In this document: positions 1-8,296 of the stretch, piece after piece | Position numbering within the stretch: the first letter of the stretch is position 1 | Layout: every line of letters begins with the position of its first letter | Assembly (NCBI GenBank): GCA_012955965.1 | Contig: JABBZI010000014.1 | Span: 1 to 64,000 of the forward strand | Reading direction: 5' to 3' | DNA from: Clostridioides difficile | Lineage (GTDB): Bacteria > Bacillota > Clostridia > Peptostreptococcales > Peptostreptococcaceae | Length of the DNA stretch: 64,000 bases | Position numbers and translations under genes: made by a program | Notes under the pieces: generated by a model | What the model saw: the letters and a program-made list of their open reading frames with translations, nothing else | Database searches by the model: none | Told to the model about the DNA's origin: nothing

Positions 1-1
1 A

Positions 2-742
2 AATCTTTCAAAAAGTTTCCCTAATCCATATGGTCAACCTAATACTATATTTGAGAATTTATCAATTGATATAGAGGATGGTGAATTTGTAAGTATCATA
101 GGTAGTAATGGAACTGGTAAATCTACTCTATTAAATATAATATCTGGACTTATAAAAGAATCTTCTGGTCAAGTATTATTAAATAAACACAACTTGTCTA
201 ACCTAGCAGAACATAGAAGAACTCAAATAGTAAGTAGAGTTTTCCAAGACCCAAGCCTTGGAACTTGTCCTTCTATGACAGTTAGAGAAAACTTATCTTT
301 AGCTCTTAATAAAGGTAAATTATTAAACCTAAGAAAATGTCTTCGTTACAAAAGAGATTTCTTAGAAAATTTATTAGAAGGTGTGTCTCTTGATTTAAAA
401 AAATATCTTGATGTTCAAGTACAGTTCTTATCAGGAGGTCAAAGACAATCACTATCACTAATTATGTCATGTTTGACAAATCCTTCTGTTTTATTACTTG
501 ATGAACATACAGCAGCACTTGACCCCAAAACATCAAATGAAGTAATTGAGTTGACTAATAAGATTGTAAGGGAAAAAAATATAACTACACTTATGGTAAC
601 TCACAATTTAAAACATGCTCTTCAATATGGAGATAGATTAATAATGCTTCATAAAGGTGAAGTTGTATTGGATGTAAAGGGTAAAGAGAAAGAACAATTA
701 ACAGTTGAAGAAATCTTAGAAAAATTTGAATATGCAGTTTAA
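2..742 (+). CDS. ABC transporter ATP-binding protein (5' end cut off by window)
   Basis: This is the nucleotide-binding subunit of an ABC importer, cytoplasmic and membrane-associated. The frame is open from base 2, so the gene starts before the window; the first internal ATG at 194 is not the start because the Walker A motif (GSNGTGKST, about 107-133) lies upstream of it. Also visible are the signature LSGGQRQ, Walker B VLLLDEHTAALD (note EH where EP is usual) and the H-loop in VTHNL. Two binding lipoproteins of the TrpX-like (ABC_sub_bind) family follow 138 and 1192 bases later on the same strand, so it most likely energises that importer. Its permease should lie upstream. Assignment to the ATPase family is certain; the substrate is inferred from the neighbours. 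Confidence 0.93.
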   Translation, partial: NLSKSFPNPYGQPNTIFENLSIDIEDGEFVSIIGSNGTGKSTLLNIISGLIKESSGQVLLNKHNLSNLAEHRRTQIVSRVFQDPSLGTCPSMTVRENLSLALNKGKLLNLRKCLRYKRDFLENLLEGVSLDLKKYLDVQVQFLSGGQRQSLSLIMSCLTNPSVLLLDEHTAALDPKTSNEVIELTNKIVREKNITTLMVTHNLKHALQYGDRLIMLHKGEVVLDVKGKEKEQLTVEEILEKFEYAV

Positions 743-880
743 AACATATCTATTATATTAATTTAAGTTTAGTTTATTTCTAAAATAGGCTCAAAAATAT
801 AATAATTCTGCTAACTCTACAATAATTCATATGAATATATGAACATATATAATAATAAAATTCTTGAGGGGGATATAAAA

Positions 881-1903
881 ATGATTAATAAAAAAAGATT
901 GGCAAGTTTAATTTTAGCTGGTGCACTTAGTGTATCTATGCTTACAGGATGTTCACAAGGTGGAGATTCTGGTAATTCAAAACAAGAAAGTACTTCTAAA
1001 AATAAAGACGTTAAAAAAATTGGGATAACTCAATTGGTTGAGCATCCAGCATTAGATGCTACTAAGGCAGGATTTGTAAAAGCATTAGAAAAGAATGGAT
1101 TTAAAGATGGAGAAAATATCGATATAGACTTCCAAAATGCTCAAAATGATATGCCTACTACACAAAGTATTGCAAGTAAATTTGCATCTGACAAGAAAGA
1201 TTTAATATTTGCTATATCTACTCCATCAGCTCAGGCAGCTTTTAATGCTACTAAAGATATACCTATACTTATGACTGCTGTAAGTGACCCTGTTGCTGCT
1301 GGATTAGTTAAAACACTTGAAAAACCAGGTGGAAATGTGTCTGGTACATCAGATTTTGTTTCTGTAGACAAAGGCTTAGAACTTCTTAAAATATTTGCTC
1401 CTAAGGCAAAAACTATAGGTGTTATGTACAATACTAGTGAAGTAAATTCTAAAGTTCAAGTTGATGCTTTAAAAGAATATGCATCTAAAAATGGTTTTAA
1501 AGTTGTTGAAAAAGGTGTAACTACTTCAAATGAAGTTAATCAAGGAATTTCTAGTTTAGTTGGTAAAATAGATGTCTTATATGTTCCTACAGATAACTTA
1601 GTAGCTTCTTCTATGCCTATAGTTTCTAAAATAGCTACTGAGAATAAAATTCCTGTTATAGCAGCTGAATCTGGTCCAGTTGAAAAAGGAGCTCTTGCTT
1701 GTCAAGGTATCAACTATGAAAAACTAGGTTACAAAACTGGTGAAATGGCAGTTAAAATTTTAAATGGAGAATCAGTTTCTGATATGCCTGTAGCTACATT
1801 AGATGATACAGATATCATAGTTAATGAAGATATATTAAAAGCTTTAGGTATGGAAAAACCTTCTAATGATAATATTTCTTATGTAAAAACTAAACAAGAA
1901 TAG
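881..1903 (+). CDS. ABC transporter substrate-binding lipoprotein (TrpX-like family), first of a tandem pair
   Basis: An extracytoplasmic solute receptor anchored as a lipoprotein. The chosen ATG at 881 has a strong GAGGGGG ribosome site about 9 bases upstream; the in-frame ATG at 839 has none and would bury the signal peptide. The 340-residue product begins with a basic stretch, a hydrophobic segment and the lipobox LTGC, then a Ser/Asn/Lys-rich linker, then an ABC_sub_bind-type domain (motifs ISTPSAQAAFNATKDIP, DPVAAGLV, ACQGINYEKLGYKTGEMA). The next gene is a close paralogue. In C. difficile the adjacent CD0873 protein is reported as a tyrosine-binding adhesin, so an aromatic or related amino-acid ligand is a reasonable guess here; the sequence alone does not show it. 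Confidence 0.92.
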   Translation: MINKKRLASLILAGALSVSMLTGCSQGGDSGNSKQESTSKNKDVKKIGITQLVEHPALDATKAGFVKALEKNGFKDGENIDIDFQNAQNDMPTTQSIASKFASDKKDLIFAISTPSAQAAFNATKDIPILMTAVSDPVAAGLVKTLEKPGGNVSGTSDFVSVDKGLELLKIFAPKAKTIGVMYNTSEVNSKVQVDALKEYASKNGFKVVEKGVTTSNEVNQGISSLVGKIDVLYVPTDNLVASSMPIVSKIATENKIPVIAAESGPVEKGALACQGINYEKLGYKTGEMAVKILNGESVSDMPVATLDDTDIIVNEDILKALGMEKPSNDNISYVKTKQE

Positions 1904-1934
1904 ATATAATAGATTTTTTGAGGGAGTGGTCAAA

Positions 1935-2951
1935 ATGAAATGCAGTAAACTAATAAAGTTAACTTTGATTGGTGTTCTTAGTATATCCACCATTACAGGT
2001 TGCTCTAAGAATAATGAAGGTGATTCAAATGAATCAACCAGCAAAAACAATGATATAAAAAAAATTGGCATTACACAATTAGTTGAGCATCAAGCCTTAG
2101 ATGCCTCCAAAGAAGGTTTTGTTAAAGCTTTAGAAGATAATGGTTTTAAGGATGGTAAAAATATAGAAATAGATTACCAAAATGCTCAAAATGATATGCC
2201 TACTACACAGACCATAGCAAGTAAATTCGTCTCTGATAAAAAGGACTTGATATTCGCTATATCTACACCATCTGCTCAAGCTGCATATAATGCAACTAAA
2301 GATATACCTATACTTATCACTGCTGTAACTGACCCTGTTTCTGCTGGATTTGCAGATTCTTTAGATAAGCCAGGTAAAAATGTTTCTGGAACTTCTAACT
2401 TTACACCGATTGAAAAAAGTATGGAAGCTCTTGATGTACTTGTTCCAAAGGCAAAAACTATAGGGGTTATATACAATACTAGTGAAGTAAATTCTAAAGT
2501 TCAAGTTGATAATTTGAAAAAATATGCTGACAAAAAAGGGCTTAAGATTATTGAAAAAGGAATTAGTTCTTCTAGTGAAATAAATCAAGCAGCTTCTAGT
2601 TTAATGGGAAATATTGATGTTATTTATGCTCCTACAGACAATTTGCTTGCATCTTCTATGCCTATAGTATCTCAACTTGCTACTGAAAACAAAGTGCCTA
2701 TAATAGCAGCAGAAGAAGGAATGGTAAAAGGAGGAGCATTAGCTTGCCAAGGTATAAATTACGAAAAATTGGGCTATAAAACTGGTGAAATGGCTGTTAA
2801 AGTACTAAAAGGAGAATCTAAAGTTTCAGATATGCCTATAACAAGTTTAGATGAAACTAATTTAATTATTAATGAAGATACATTAAAAGCACTTTCTATA
2901 GATAAACCTTCTGACAATAAGATAGTTTATGTTAAGACTGAAAATAAATAA
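1935..2951 (+). CDS. ABC transporter substrate-binding lipoprotein, second of the tandem pair (CD0873-like)
   Basis: A second lipoprotein receptor, 338 residues, starting 31 bases after the previous stop. I chose the ATG at 1935, 8 bases after GAGGGAG; the in-frame GTG at 1926 overlaps that ribosome site. Signal peptide plus lipobox ITGC, an acidic/Ser/Asn linker, then the same domain as its neighbour with closely similar sequence throughout (for example LVEHQALDASKEGFVKALE and ACQGINYEKLGYKTGEMAVK). Position next to maa matches CD0873 of C. difficile 630, described as a surface adhesin and tyrosine-binding lipoprotein; I infer the equivalence from synteny. A strong terminator follows, so this is the last gene of the importer operon. 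Confidence 0.92.
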   Translation: MKCSKLIKLTLIGVLSISTITGCSKNNEGDSNESTSKNNDIKKIGITQLVEHQALDASKEGFVKALEDNGFKDGKNIEIDYQNAQNDMPTTQTIASKFVSDKKDLIFAISTPSAQAAYNATKDIPILITAVTDPVSAGFADSLDKPGKNVSGTSNFTPIEKSMEALDVLVPKAKTIGVIYNTSEVNSKVQVDNLKKYADKKGLKIIEKGISSSSEINQAASSLMGNIDVIYAPTDNLLASSMPIVSQLATENKVPIIAAEEGMVKGGALACQGINYEKLGYKTGEMAVKVLKGESKVSDMPITSLDETNLIINEDTLKALSIDKPSDNKIVYVKTENK

Positions 2952-3007
2952 TTTGACTACTCTAGTTTGAACGATATAAAATTAAATATAATTTCTCTAT
3001 ACAATTA

Positions 3008-3056
3008 ATATGCCTGTTTCTATGAGTTTTCTAAAACAAGAAACAGGCATATTTTT
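3008..3056. terminator. Bidirectional intrinsic terminator between the binding-protein genes and maa
   Basis: A 14-bp perfect stem, ATATGCCTGTTTCT at 3008-3021 and its complement at 3039-3052, followed by a T run. It sits between two convergent transcription units (ends at 2951 and 3079) and can serve both. Confidence 0.85.
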
Positions 3057-3078
3057 ACAGTCTTTCCATAATAAATAC

Positions 3079-3636
3079 TTATTCTTCTATTCTCTTCATT
3101 ACTCTACAAGGATTTCCAACAGCTACAGTATCTGATGGAATATCTTTTGTCACTACACTTCCTGCACCTATTACTACATTATCACCTATAGTAATACCTG
3201 GTGTTATGATTACTCCGCCACCTATCCATACATTATTACCTATTTTTATAGGAGAACCATACTCTATGCCTGAGTTTCTAAGTTGTGCATCCATTGGGTG
3301 ATAGGCTGTATAGATTTGCACATTTGGAGCTAACATTACATTATCACCAATTTCTATTTTACATACATCTAAGAAGATACAATCATAATTTGCAAAAAAA
3401 TTTTCACCTACATGTATGTTATATCCATAATCACATCTTATATTTTGTTCTACATTTATTTTACTACCTGTTGAGCCAAACAATTCTCTTAGAATCTCTT
3501 CTCTTTTCTCATATTCATCCTCTAAAGTATTATTAAATAATCTAGTTAGTCTTTTGCACTTTTCTCTTTCTTTTATTAGAGTTTCATCACTTGCATAATA
3601 GCCTTTACCTGACAACATTTTTTCTTTTTCAGTCAT
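3079..3636 (-). CDS. maa: Maltose/galactoside-type O-acetyltransferase (left-handed beta-helix)
   Basis: A cytoplasmic acetyl-CoA-dependent sugar O-acetyltransferase of the Maa/LacA/NodL group, 185 residues, full length. The N-terminal Mac domain (KMLSGKGYYASDETL, about residues 5-20) is followed by hexapeptide repeats forming the beta-helix (ANYDCIF, IGDNVMLAPNV, IKIGNNVWIGGG, ITIGDNVVIGAGSVV, VAVGNPCR). The family's catalytic His is in YTAYHPMD. The gene begins five bases after the modC stop, so it is translated from the tail of the molybdate operon. No functional link to molybdate is known to me; it may be a detoxifying acetyltransferase carried in the same transcript. Confidence 0.9.
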   Translation of the reverse strand: MTEKEKMLSGKGYYASDETLIKEREKCKRLTRLFNNTLEDEYEKREEILRELFGSTGSKINVEQNIRCDYGYNIHVGENFFANYDCIFLDVCKIEIGDNVMLAPNVQIYTAYHPMDAQLRNSGIEYGSPIKIGNNVWIGGGVIITPGITIGDNVVIGAGSVVTKDIPSDTVAVGNPCRVMKRIEE

Positions 3637-3641
3637 ATAAT

Positions 3642-4718
3642 TTACTCCTTTTCGTTATAATTGTATCTAAAGCAAAATAAATATTCCTGTGGAAAATCTA
3701 AATAAATGCTGTCTCCTTTCTTAAATCTCATTTTACTTTTTTCTAATTCTATTTGAATAGGCATACACTTGTTAGATAAATCATGTTTTCTAACGTATAT
3801 AGTATATGTAAATGGATTTTCTATAATGTTAATCAATTCAAAACATAGCTTTCCACTTAAATCTTCATTAGAATCCAAGACTTTAATATGATGCTCTCTG
3901 ATTCCCACATATTCTATATTATCACCTATTTCTCTATTTAATGTCAACTCACAGCCCCAATCAGTAGCATAAACAGTATTTTCATCCATTCTATTTAATT
4001 GAGATATATTTTTACACCCTGTTATCTTTGCTTCCATAAGGTATTTTGGAAATTCAAACAATTCTTTTTTAGGTCTTTTGGGAAGGCCTTCCCCTTTGTT
4101 ATATACCATAATGTCATCACAAACTCTATAAGCTTCCTCGATATCATGAGTGACAAATAATATATCTCCTTTGTAATCTTTTAACATATTCATAAGTTCT
4201 TTTTCCATATTACTTCTTAAATGATGGTCTAGTGCTGAGAAAGGCTCATCTAAAAGTAATATATCTGGAGATGTCGCCAATGCTCTAGCTAGAGCTACCC
4301 TTTGTTGCTGACCACCAGATAATTGCCAAGGATATCTCCCCTCAAACCCATTTAACTTAAGTATATCTAAGTATCTTTCTACTATTTCCTTTTTTTCATT
4401 CTTACTTAGTTTTAAAAGCCCAAGCTCAATATTTTGACCTACAGTCATATGTGGAAACAAGGCATAGTTTTGAAATAGAAAGCCTACTTTTCTTTCTTGA
4501 GTTGACAAATTTATCTTTTTTTCAGAATCAAACAGTACTATATCATTTAATACAATCCTACCTTTTGTTGGTCTCTCAAGCCCTGCTATACATTTTAATG
4601 TCATGCTTTTTCCAGAACCAGACTCACCTAAAAAGCCTAAAATTCCTTTTTCTTGTTCAATTTTTACCTTTAATTTAAAAGAGGATAAATCTTTTTCAAT
4701 ATCTACATATAAACTCAA
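3642..4718 (-). CDS. modC: Molybdate ABC transporter, ATP-binding subunit
   Basis: ATPase of the ModABC importer, 358 residues. Walker A GESGSGKSMT, signature LSGGQQQRVAL, Walker B LLLDEPFSALD and H-loop VTHD are intact. The C-terminal third (from about residue 230) matches the position of the TOBE/Mop-like oxyanion-binding region of ModC, though it is divergent. The start is a TTG at 4718 directly after the modB TAA; the ribosome site GAGGTG lies inside the last codons of modB, so the two are translationally coupled. The MetN, CysA and PotA relatives share this architecture, but the ModA and ModB neighbours make molybdate or tungstate the likely cargo. Confidence 0.9.
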   Translation of the reverse strand: MSLYVDIEKDLSSFKLKVKIEQEKGILGFLGESGSGKSMTLKCIAGLERPTKGRIVLNDIVLFDSEKKINLSTQERKVGFLFQNYALFPHMTVGQNIELGLLKLSKNEKKEIVERYLDILKLNGFEGRYPWQLSGGQQQRVALARALATSPDILLLDEPFSALDHHLRSNMEKELMNMLKDYKGDILFVTHDIEEAYRVCDDIMVYNKGEGLPKRPKKELFEFPKYLMEAKITGCKNISQLNRMDENTVYATDWGCELTLNREIGDNIEYVGIREHHIKVLDSNEDLSGKLCFELINIIENPFTYTIYVRKHDLSNKCMPIQIELEKSKMRFKKGDSIYLDFPQEYLFCFRYNYNEKE

Positions 4719-5402
4719 TTATCTACACCTCTTTCCTATAATTTTTTGCTGAAATTCAGACCAATAATTTAATAATAAAATCATTGCTATAGATATTACT
4801 ACAATAATCATAACCCACATCATAGCTTTATTCATATCTCCACCCTCAACAGCAAAAAATATAGCTATTGGCATAGTTTGAGTTTTTCCAGGTATATTAC
4901 CAGCTATCATAAGTGTTGCACCAAATTCTCCAAGGGCTCTAGCAAAGGACAACACCAATCCACCAATTATTCCAGGCCATGCCAATGGAACTGCAATCTT
5001 AAAAAACACTTTCCATTCATTAAGACCTAATGTTCTTGCAGCTGACAACATATTATTATCAATCTGTTCAAATGCTGACCTTGAAGTTCTGTACATCATA
5101 GGAAAAGACACCACTACTGCTGAAATTACAGTTGCTGTCCAGCTAAATATTAAAGTCTTATCAAAACTTAATAAAAATTTACCTACAAAACCATTTTTCC
5201 CACATAGCAATAATAAAAAGAATCCTACAACTGTTGGTGGTAAAATTAATGGGAGTGTAAATAATCCATCTATAAGACCCTTCCACTTGCCTCTATAATT
5301 AGCCATAATATATGACACAAATATTCCTATTATAAAAGTTATTACTGTTGACAAAAAAGATGTCTTAAGTGATATCCATAAAGGTGACCAATCTGTTCCC
5401 AT
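4719..5402 (-). CDS. modB: Molybdate ABC transporter, permease subunit
   Basis: Integral membrane channel of the molybdate importer, 227 residues with about five or six membrane segments. The start chosen is the ATG at 5402, preceded by AAGGAGGG; the frame stays open up to 5495, but that extension runs through a perfect hairpin and has no ribosome site. The cytoplasmic EAA loop that docks on ModC is visible around AARTLGLNEWKVFFKIAVPL, followed by ARALGEFGATLMIAG, a hallmark of ModB-type permeases. It lies between modA and modC, separated from modA by 148 bases that hold the 50-nt inverted repeat. Confidence 0.93.
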   Translation of the reverse strand: MGTDWSPLWISLKTSFLSTVITFIIGIFVSYIMANYRGKWKGLIDGLFTLPLILPPTVVGFFLLLLCGKNGFVGKFLLSFDKTLIFSWTATVISAVVVSFPMMYRTSRSAFEQIDNNMLSAARTLGLNEWKVFFKIAVPLAWPGIIGGLVLSFARALGEFGATLMIAGNIPGKTQTMPIAIFFAVEGGDMNKAMMWVMIIVVISIAMILLLNYWSEFQQKIIGKRCR

Positions 5403-5420
5403 CTTTCCCTCCTTAATTTT

Positions 5421-5470
5421 AAATGGAAATAGTGAAATTAATATATCTATTAATTTCACTATTTCCATTT
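5421..5470 (-). repeat. Perfect 23-bp inverted repeat with 4-nt loop between modA and modB
   Basis: Bases 5421-5443 are exactly complementary to 5448-5470, with loop TATC. On the modA to modB transcript this folds into an uninterrupted 23-bp AU-rich hairpin ending 5 bases before the modB ribosome-site region. No U tract follows in the transcribed direction, so it is not a standard terminator. It may be a 3' stabiliser of modA mRNA, an RNase III site, or a gate on modBC translation. Confidence 0.8.
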
Positions 5471-5550
5471 TATTATAATATACAATTATTTTCAATTTTC
5501 ATTTATTTATATATAATTTATATTTAAATATACATAATTTATTTGTAAAC

Positions 5551-6363
5551 TTATTCTACTTTTTTGTATCCAAATTCTTCAAAAATCTTTTGCCCTGCAT
5601 CACTTAACAAAAATTCTTCAAATTTCTTAGCAGCATCTGCATTTTTACTAGCTTTAATTACTGAAACTGGATATGTAATAGGTGAATGAGTTTTTTCATC
5701 TGTTTTTTCAACTACTTTTATCTTATCATTATTAACAGTATCACTAAAGTAAACGAATCCAACATCAGCATTTCCTGATTGCACCCATGCTAGAACTTCT
5801 TTTACATCCTTTGCAAATACTAATTTGTCTTTTAATTTATCTTTTAAATCTAAATTAGTTAATACTTCATCTGCATATTTACCTGCTGGAACACTTTCAG
5901 CTTCACCAACAGCAATTTTCTTTACTTTATCTGATGTTAAATCTTTCATACTAGACACATCACTATCAGCAGAAGAAATAAGAACTAAATCATTTTTTAC
6001 TAAGTCTTTCATAGTATCAGAAACTAATAACTTTTCTTCATCTAAAGCTTTCATTTGTTTTTGACCTGCTGAAATAAATAAATCACATGGTGCTCCTTGT
6101 TCTATCTGTTGTTGTAATGAACCTGATGCTCCATAGTTAACTGTAAGTTTTACATTTGAATCAACTTTTTTGTACTCTTCTTCAATCTTTGCCATTGCTT
6201 CTTTTAAACTTGCAGCAGCTGATATATTTAACTCCACTACCTCACTACTTTTATTTGTTTTTTCTTGTTTTTCATTATCTTTCTTACTTTCATTACTATT
6301 GCATCCAACTGTCCCCAAAGTTAAACATGCAACTAGCCCTAATATTCCCAATATTTTTTTCAT
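5551..6363 (-). CDS. modA: Molybdate-binding lipoprotein
   Basis: The extracytoplasmic receptor for molybdate or tungstate, 270 residues. A signal peptide with lipobox GTVGC is followed by a charged Lys/Glu/Asn linker and then a complete ModA domain: ISAAASLKEAM, NYGASGSLQQQIEQGAPCDLFISAGQKQM, and near the C-terminus YPVSVIKASKNADAAKKFEEFLLS. The SAAASL and GASGSL segments supply the Ser residues that bind the oxyanion in ModA. It is the first gene of modA-modB-modC-maa and is divergent from the regulator at 6556, with a phased 10-bp repeat array between. Confidence 0.95.
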   Translation of the reverse strand: MKKILGILGLVACLTLGTVGCNSNESKKDNEKQEKTNKSSEVVELNISAAASLKEAMAKIEEEYKKVDSNVKLTVNYGASGSLQQQIEQGAPCDLFISAGQKQMKALDEEKLLVSDTMKDLVKNDLVLISSADSDVSSMKDLTSDKVKKIAVGEAESVPAGKYADEVLTNLDLKDKLKDKLVFAKDVKEVLAWVQSGNADVGFVYFSDTVNNDKIKVVEKTDEKTHSPITYPVSVIKASKNADAAKKFEEFLLSDAGQKIFEEFGYKKVE

Positions 6364-6392
6364 AACAATCTCCCTTTTTGTAAATTTGATAC

Positions 6393-6442
6393 ATATTTTA
6401 ACATGTTTTATTATGTTTTATCACGTTTTGTTATGTATAACT
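6393..6442. promoter_or_regulatory. Phased 10-bp direct repeats between modA and its divergent regulator
   Basis: Five consecutive 10-base units resemble one another: ATATTTTAAC (6393), ATGTTTTATT (6403), ATGTTTTATC (6413), ACGTTTTGTT (6423), ATGTATAACT (6433). One unit per helical turn upstream of modA suggests a cooperative operator or a bent promoter region. The obvious candidate ligand is the HTH regulator encoded at 6556. Confidence 0.55.
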
Positions 6443-6555
6443 TAATTATATATACCTACTAATAAATTTTCAAGTAAATTATTTATATTACTTTTAAATA
6501 TTTTTCTACATTTTTCTTTTTTTAATGTTAAAATAACCTTATATGGAGGTGTATT

Positions 6556-7485
6556 ATGGACTCATTATCATCTTTGACGCCTGTCGAGGTAGCTGAATTA
6601 TTAAAAATAACAAAAAATACTGTATATGAATTAATTAAAAGAGGTGAACTTCCTTCTTATAAAGTAGGAAAAAAAATAAGAGTTGATATTAAAGATGTTG
6701 AAGAATATATCAACAGTCAAAAGACTGGTAAAATAAAAGATATACAATTTAACAACAAAAATATATCTATAAATAATAATTTTAAAGTTATTATTTCTGG
6801 TCAAGATGTAATATTAGATATTTTAGCTAGGTCTGTTGAAAAAAAATTAGATGGAGTAAATACATTTCGCTCTTATATAGGCAGTTATAATGCTTTATAT
6901 GAATTATATAATGGCAGAGTTTCTATAGCATCATCTCATCTATGGGACTTTGAAACAGATGAATATAATAGCACTTTTGTTAAAAAACTATTGCCAGGAA
7001 TCCCATGTGTGCTTATAAATTTAGCTTATAGAATGCAAGGTTTTTATGTTGCTAAAGGAAATCCTAAAGAAATAAAAACTTGGGAAGATTTAACTAGACC
7101 AAACATAACTCTTGTCAATAGAGAAAAGGGCGCTGGTACTAGAGTTCTACTTGATGGTAAGCTTAGACTTCTAAATTTTAATGGTAACTATATAAAAGGT
7201 TATGAAAATGAAGAATTATCACACCTTGGCGTTGCAAGTACTGTTTCTCGTGGAATAGCCGATGTTGGATTAGGGAATGAAAAAGCAGCATTACAAGTAA
7301 ATAACATTGACTTTATTCCTCTTCACAAGGAACGTTATGATTTAGTCATCAAAAAAGAAGACTTACAAAATCCGGTTTACCAAACTATAATTAACATAAT
7401 AAACTCAGCTGAGTTTAAGGCTGAACTTCAAGGTATTGGTGGATATGACTTAACTGATATAGGTAAAATCATAGCAGAAGTATAG
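6556..7485 (+). CDS. HTH (excisionase-type) plus PBP-like substrate-binding domain regulator, probable molybdate-responsive regulator
   Basis: A 309-residue cytoplasmic protein with two parts. Residues 5-55 form a MerR/excisionase-like HTH (LTPVEVAELLKITKNTVYEL, then KVGKKIRVDIKDVEEYI). Residues about 70-300 form a periplasmic-binding-protein-like domain of the PBP_like_2 type, resembling ModA/TupA folds, with no signal peptide. The start has a good GGAGGT site. It is divergent from modA, which suggests it senses molybdate or tungstate and controls the operon, in place of a classical ModE. The family assignment is strong; the ligand is inferred from position. Confidence 0.8.
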   Translation: MDSLSSLTPVEVAELLKITKNTVYELIKRGELPSYKVGKKIRVDIKDVEEYINSQKTGKIKDIQFNNKNISINNNFKVIISGQDVILDILARSVEKKLDGVNTFRSYIGSYNALYELYNGRVSIASSHLWDFETDEYNSTFVKKLLPGIPCVLINLAYRMQGFYVAKGNPKEIKTWEDLTRPNITLVNREKGAGTRVLLDGKLRLLNFNGNYIKGYENEELSHLGVASTVSRGIADVGLGNEKAALQVNNIDFIPLHKERYDLVIKKEDLQNPVYQTIINIINSAEFKAELQGIGGYDLTDIGKIIAEV

Positions 7486-7490
7486 AATTA

Positions 7491-7568
7491 AAATCGCAAT
7501 CTATTTTATAAGATTTATAATTTTTCACAAAATTTATAACTTAAGGTCAAAATAAATTGCGATTTTTT
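7491..7568 (+). terminator. Terminator of the HTH/PBP regulator
   Basis: AAATCGCAAT at 7491-7500 pairs with ATTGCGATTT at 7556-7565, followed by a T run; the loop is long (55 bases) and AT-rich. Confidence 0.6.
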
Positions 7569-7651
7569 ATGTGTTTTTCAAAAGATTTACCTTATTAAGT
7601 TTAACATTTGATACAAATTTCAATATAGTAAATTTTACAGTACTATTGTAT

Positions 7652-8095
7652 TTAATAGATATTCACATAATAGTACTTTTCCTTAACATAGATTAGCATA
7701 TGATGTATTCTAACAAGCAACACTCTTCCTGTATTATATATATGTGGCAATATGTATGAATTTAATACATTATATACAATATTGCTTTCTTCTTGTATTT
7801 TTTCAACTAATAAGTTATTTACAAAAGTATCCTTTTCATTTTCAATAACTTTACACCAATTTATTTTAACTTTTAAGATATATCTTCCCACTAGGTATAT
7901 ACATTCTATAATAAATAATAAAAATACAATATAATCAGCACCTCCTACCTGATATAAGCTTCCCGATACTAATGGTTTGGCAAAGAAATTATAAAAATTT
8001 AAAGTATCCCCTGTATAATCAAAAAGCATTAACAGTAATCCTAAACCCCTTAACACTTTCATATTCAACATATCTTTATTATTTTTGTTTTTCAT
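7652..8095 (-). CDS. Hypothetical small membrane protein
   Basis: I do not recognise the family. The product is 147 residues with a good ribosome site (GAGAGGT) before the ATG. It has a short charged N-terminus, a hydrophobic segment at about 14-30 (LRGLGLLLMLFDYTG), a second at about 53-70 (YIVFLLFIIECIYLVGRYIL), and a C-terminal half rich in Tyr, His and Ile with no clear motif. The arrangement suggests two membrane spans and a cytoplasmic tail. It stands alone between the regulator terminator and the hydrolase terminator, so its neighbours give no clue to its function. Confidence 0.6.
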   Translation of the reverse strand: MKNKNNKDMLNMKVLRGLGLLLMLFDYTGDTLNFYNFFAKPLVSGSLYQVGGADYIVFLLFIIECIYLVGRYILKVKINWCKVIENEKDTFVNNLLVEKIQEESNIVYNVLNSYILPHIYNTGRVLLVRIHHMLIYVKEKYYYVNIY

Positions 8096-8239
8096 ATATA
8101 CTACCTCTCTTTTCTTTAGATTTTATTGTAATATAATACTAACTCTTTCATTTGAGGTATAAATGAATTTAATTGGTAGTTATTTTCATTTTTACTAGAA
8201 ATTAATTCACATTACTAAACATTATTTATATTTCAACAT

Positions 8240-8287
8240 AAAAATAGCTTATCTATTTTTACTAAATACCAAAATAAATAAGCTATT
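8240..8287 (-). terminator. Terminator of the alpha/beta hydrolase gene
   Basis: AATAGCTTAT at 8243-8252 pairs with ATAAGCTATT at 8278-8287; on the minus strand the stem is followed by TTTT. Confidence 0.7.
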
Positions 8288-8296
8288 AATATACAA

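Noticed and set aside
839-880. Upstream in-frame ATG at 839 as start of the first binding lipoprotein
   Set aside because: It has no ribosome site and would bury the signal peptide; the ATG at 881 has GAGGGGG.
5403-5495. Longer modB reading frame up to 5495
   Set aside because: Includes half of the perfect hairpin and gives an atypical N-terminus; the ATG at 5402 has AAGGAGGG.
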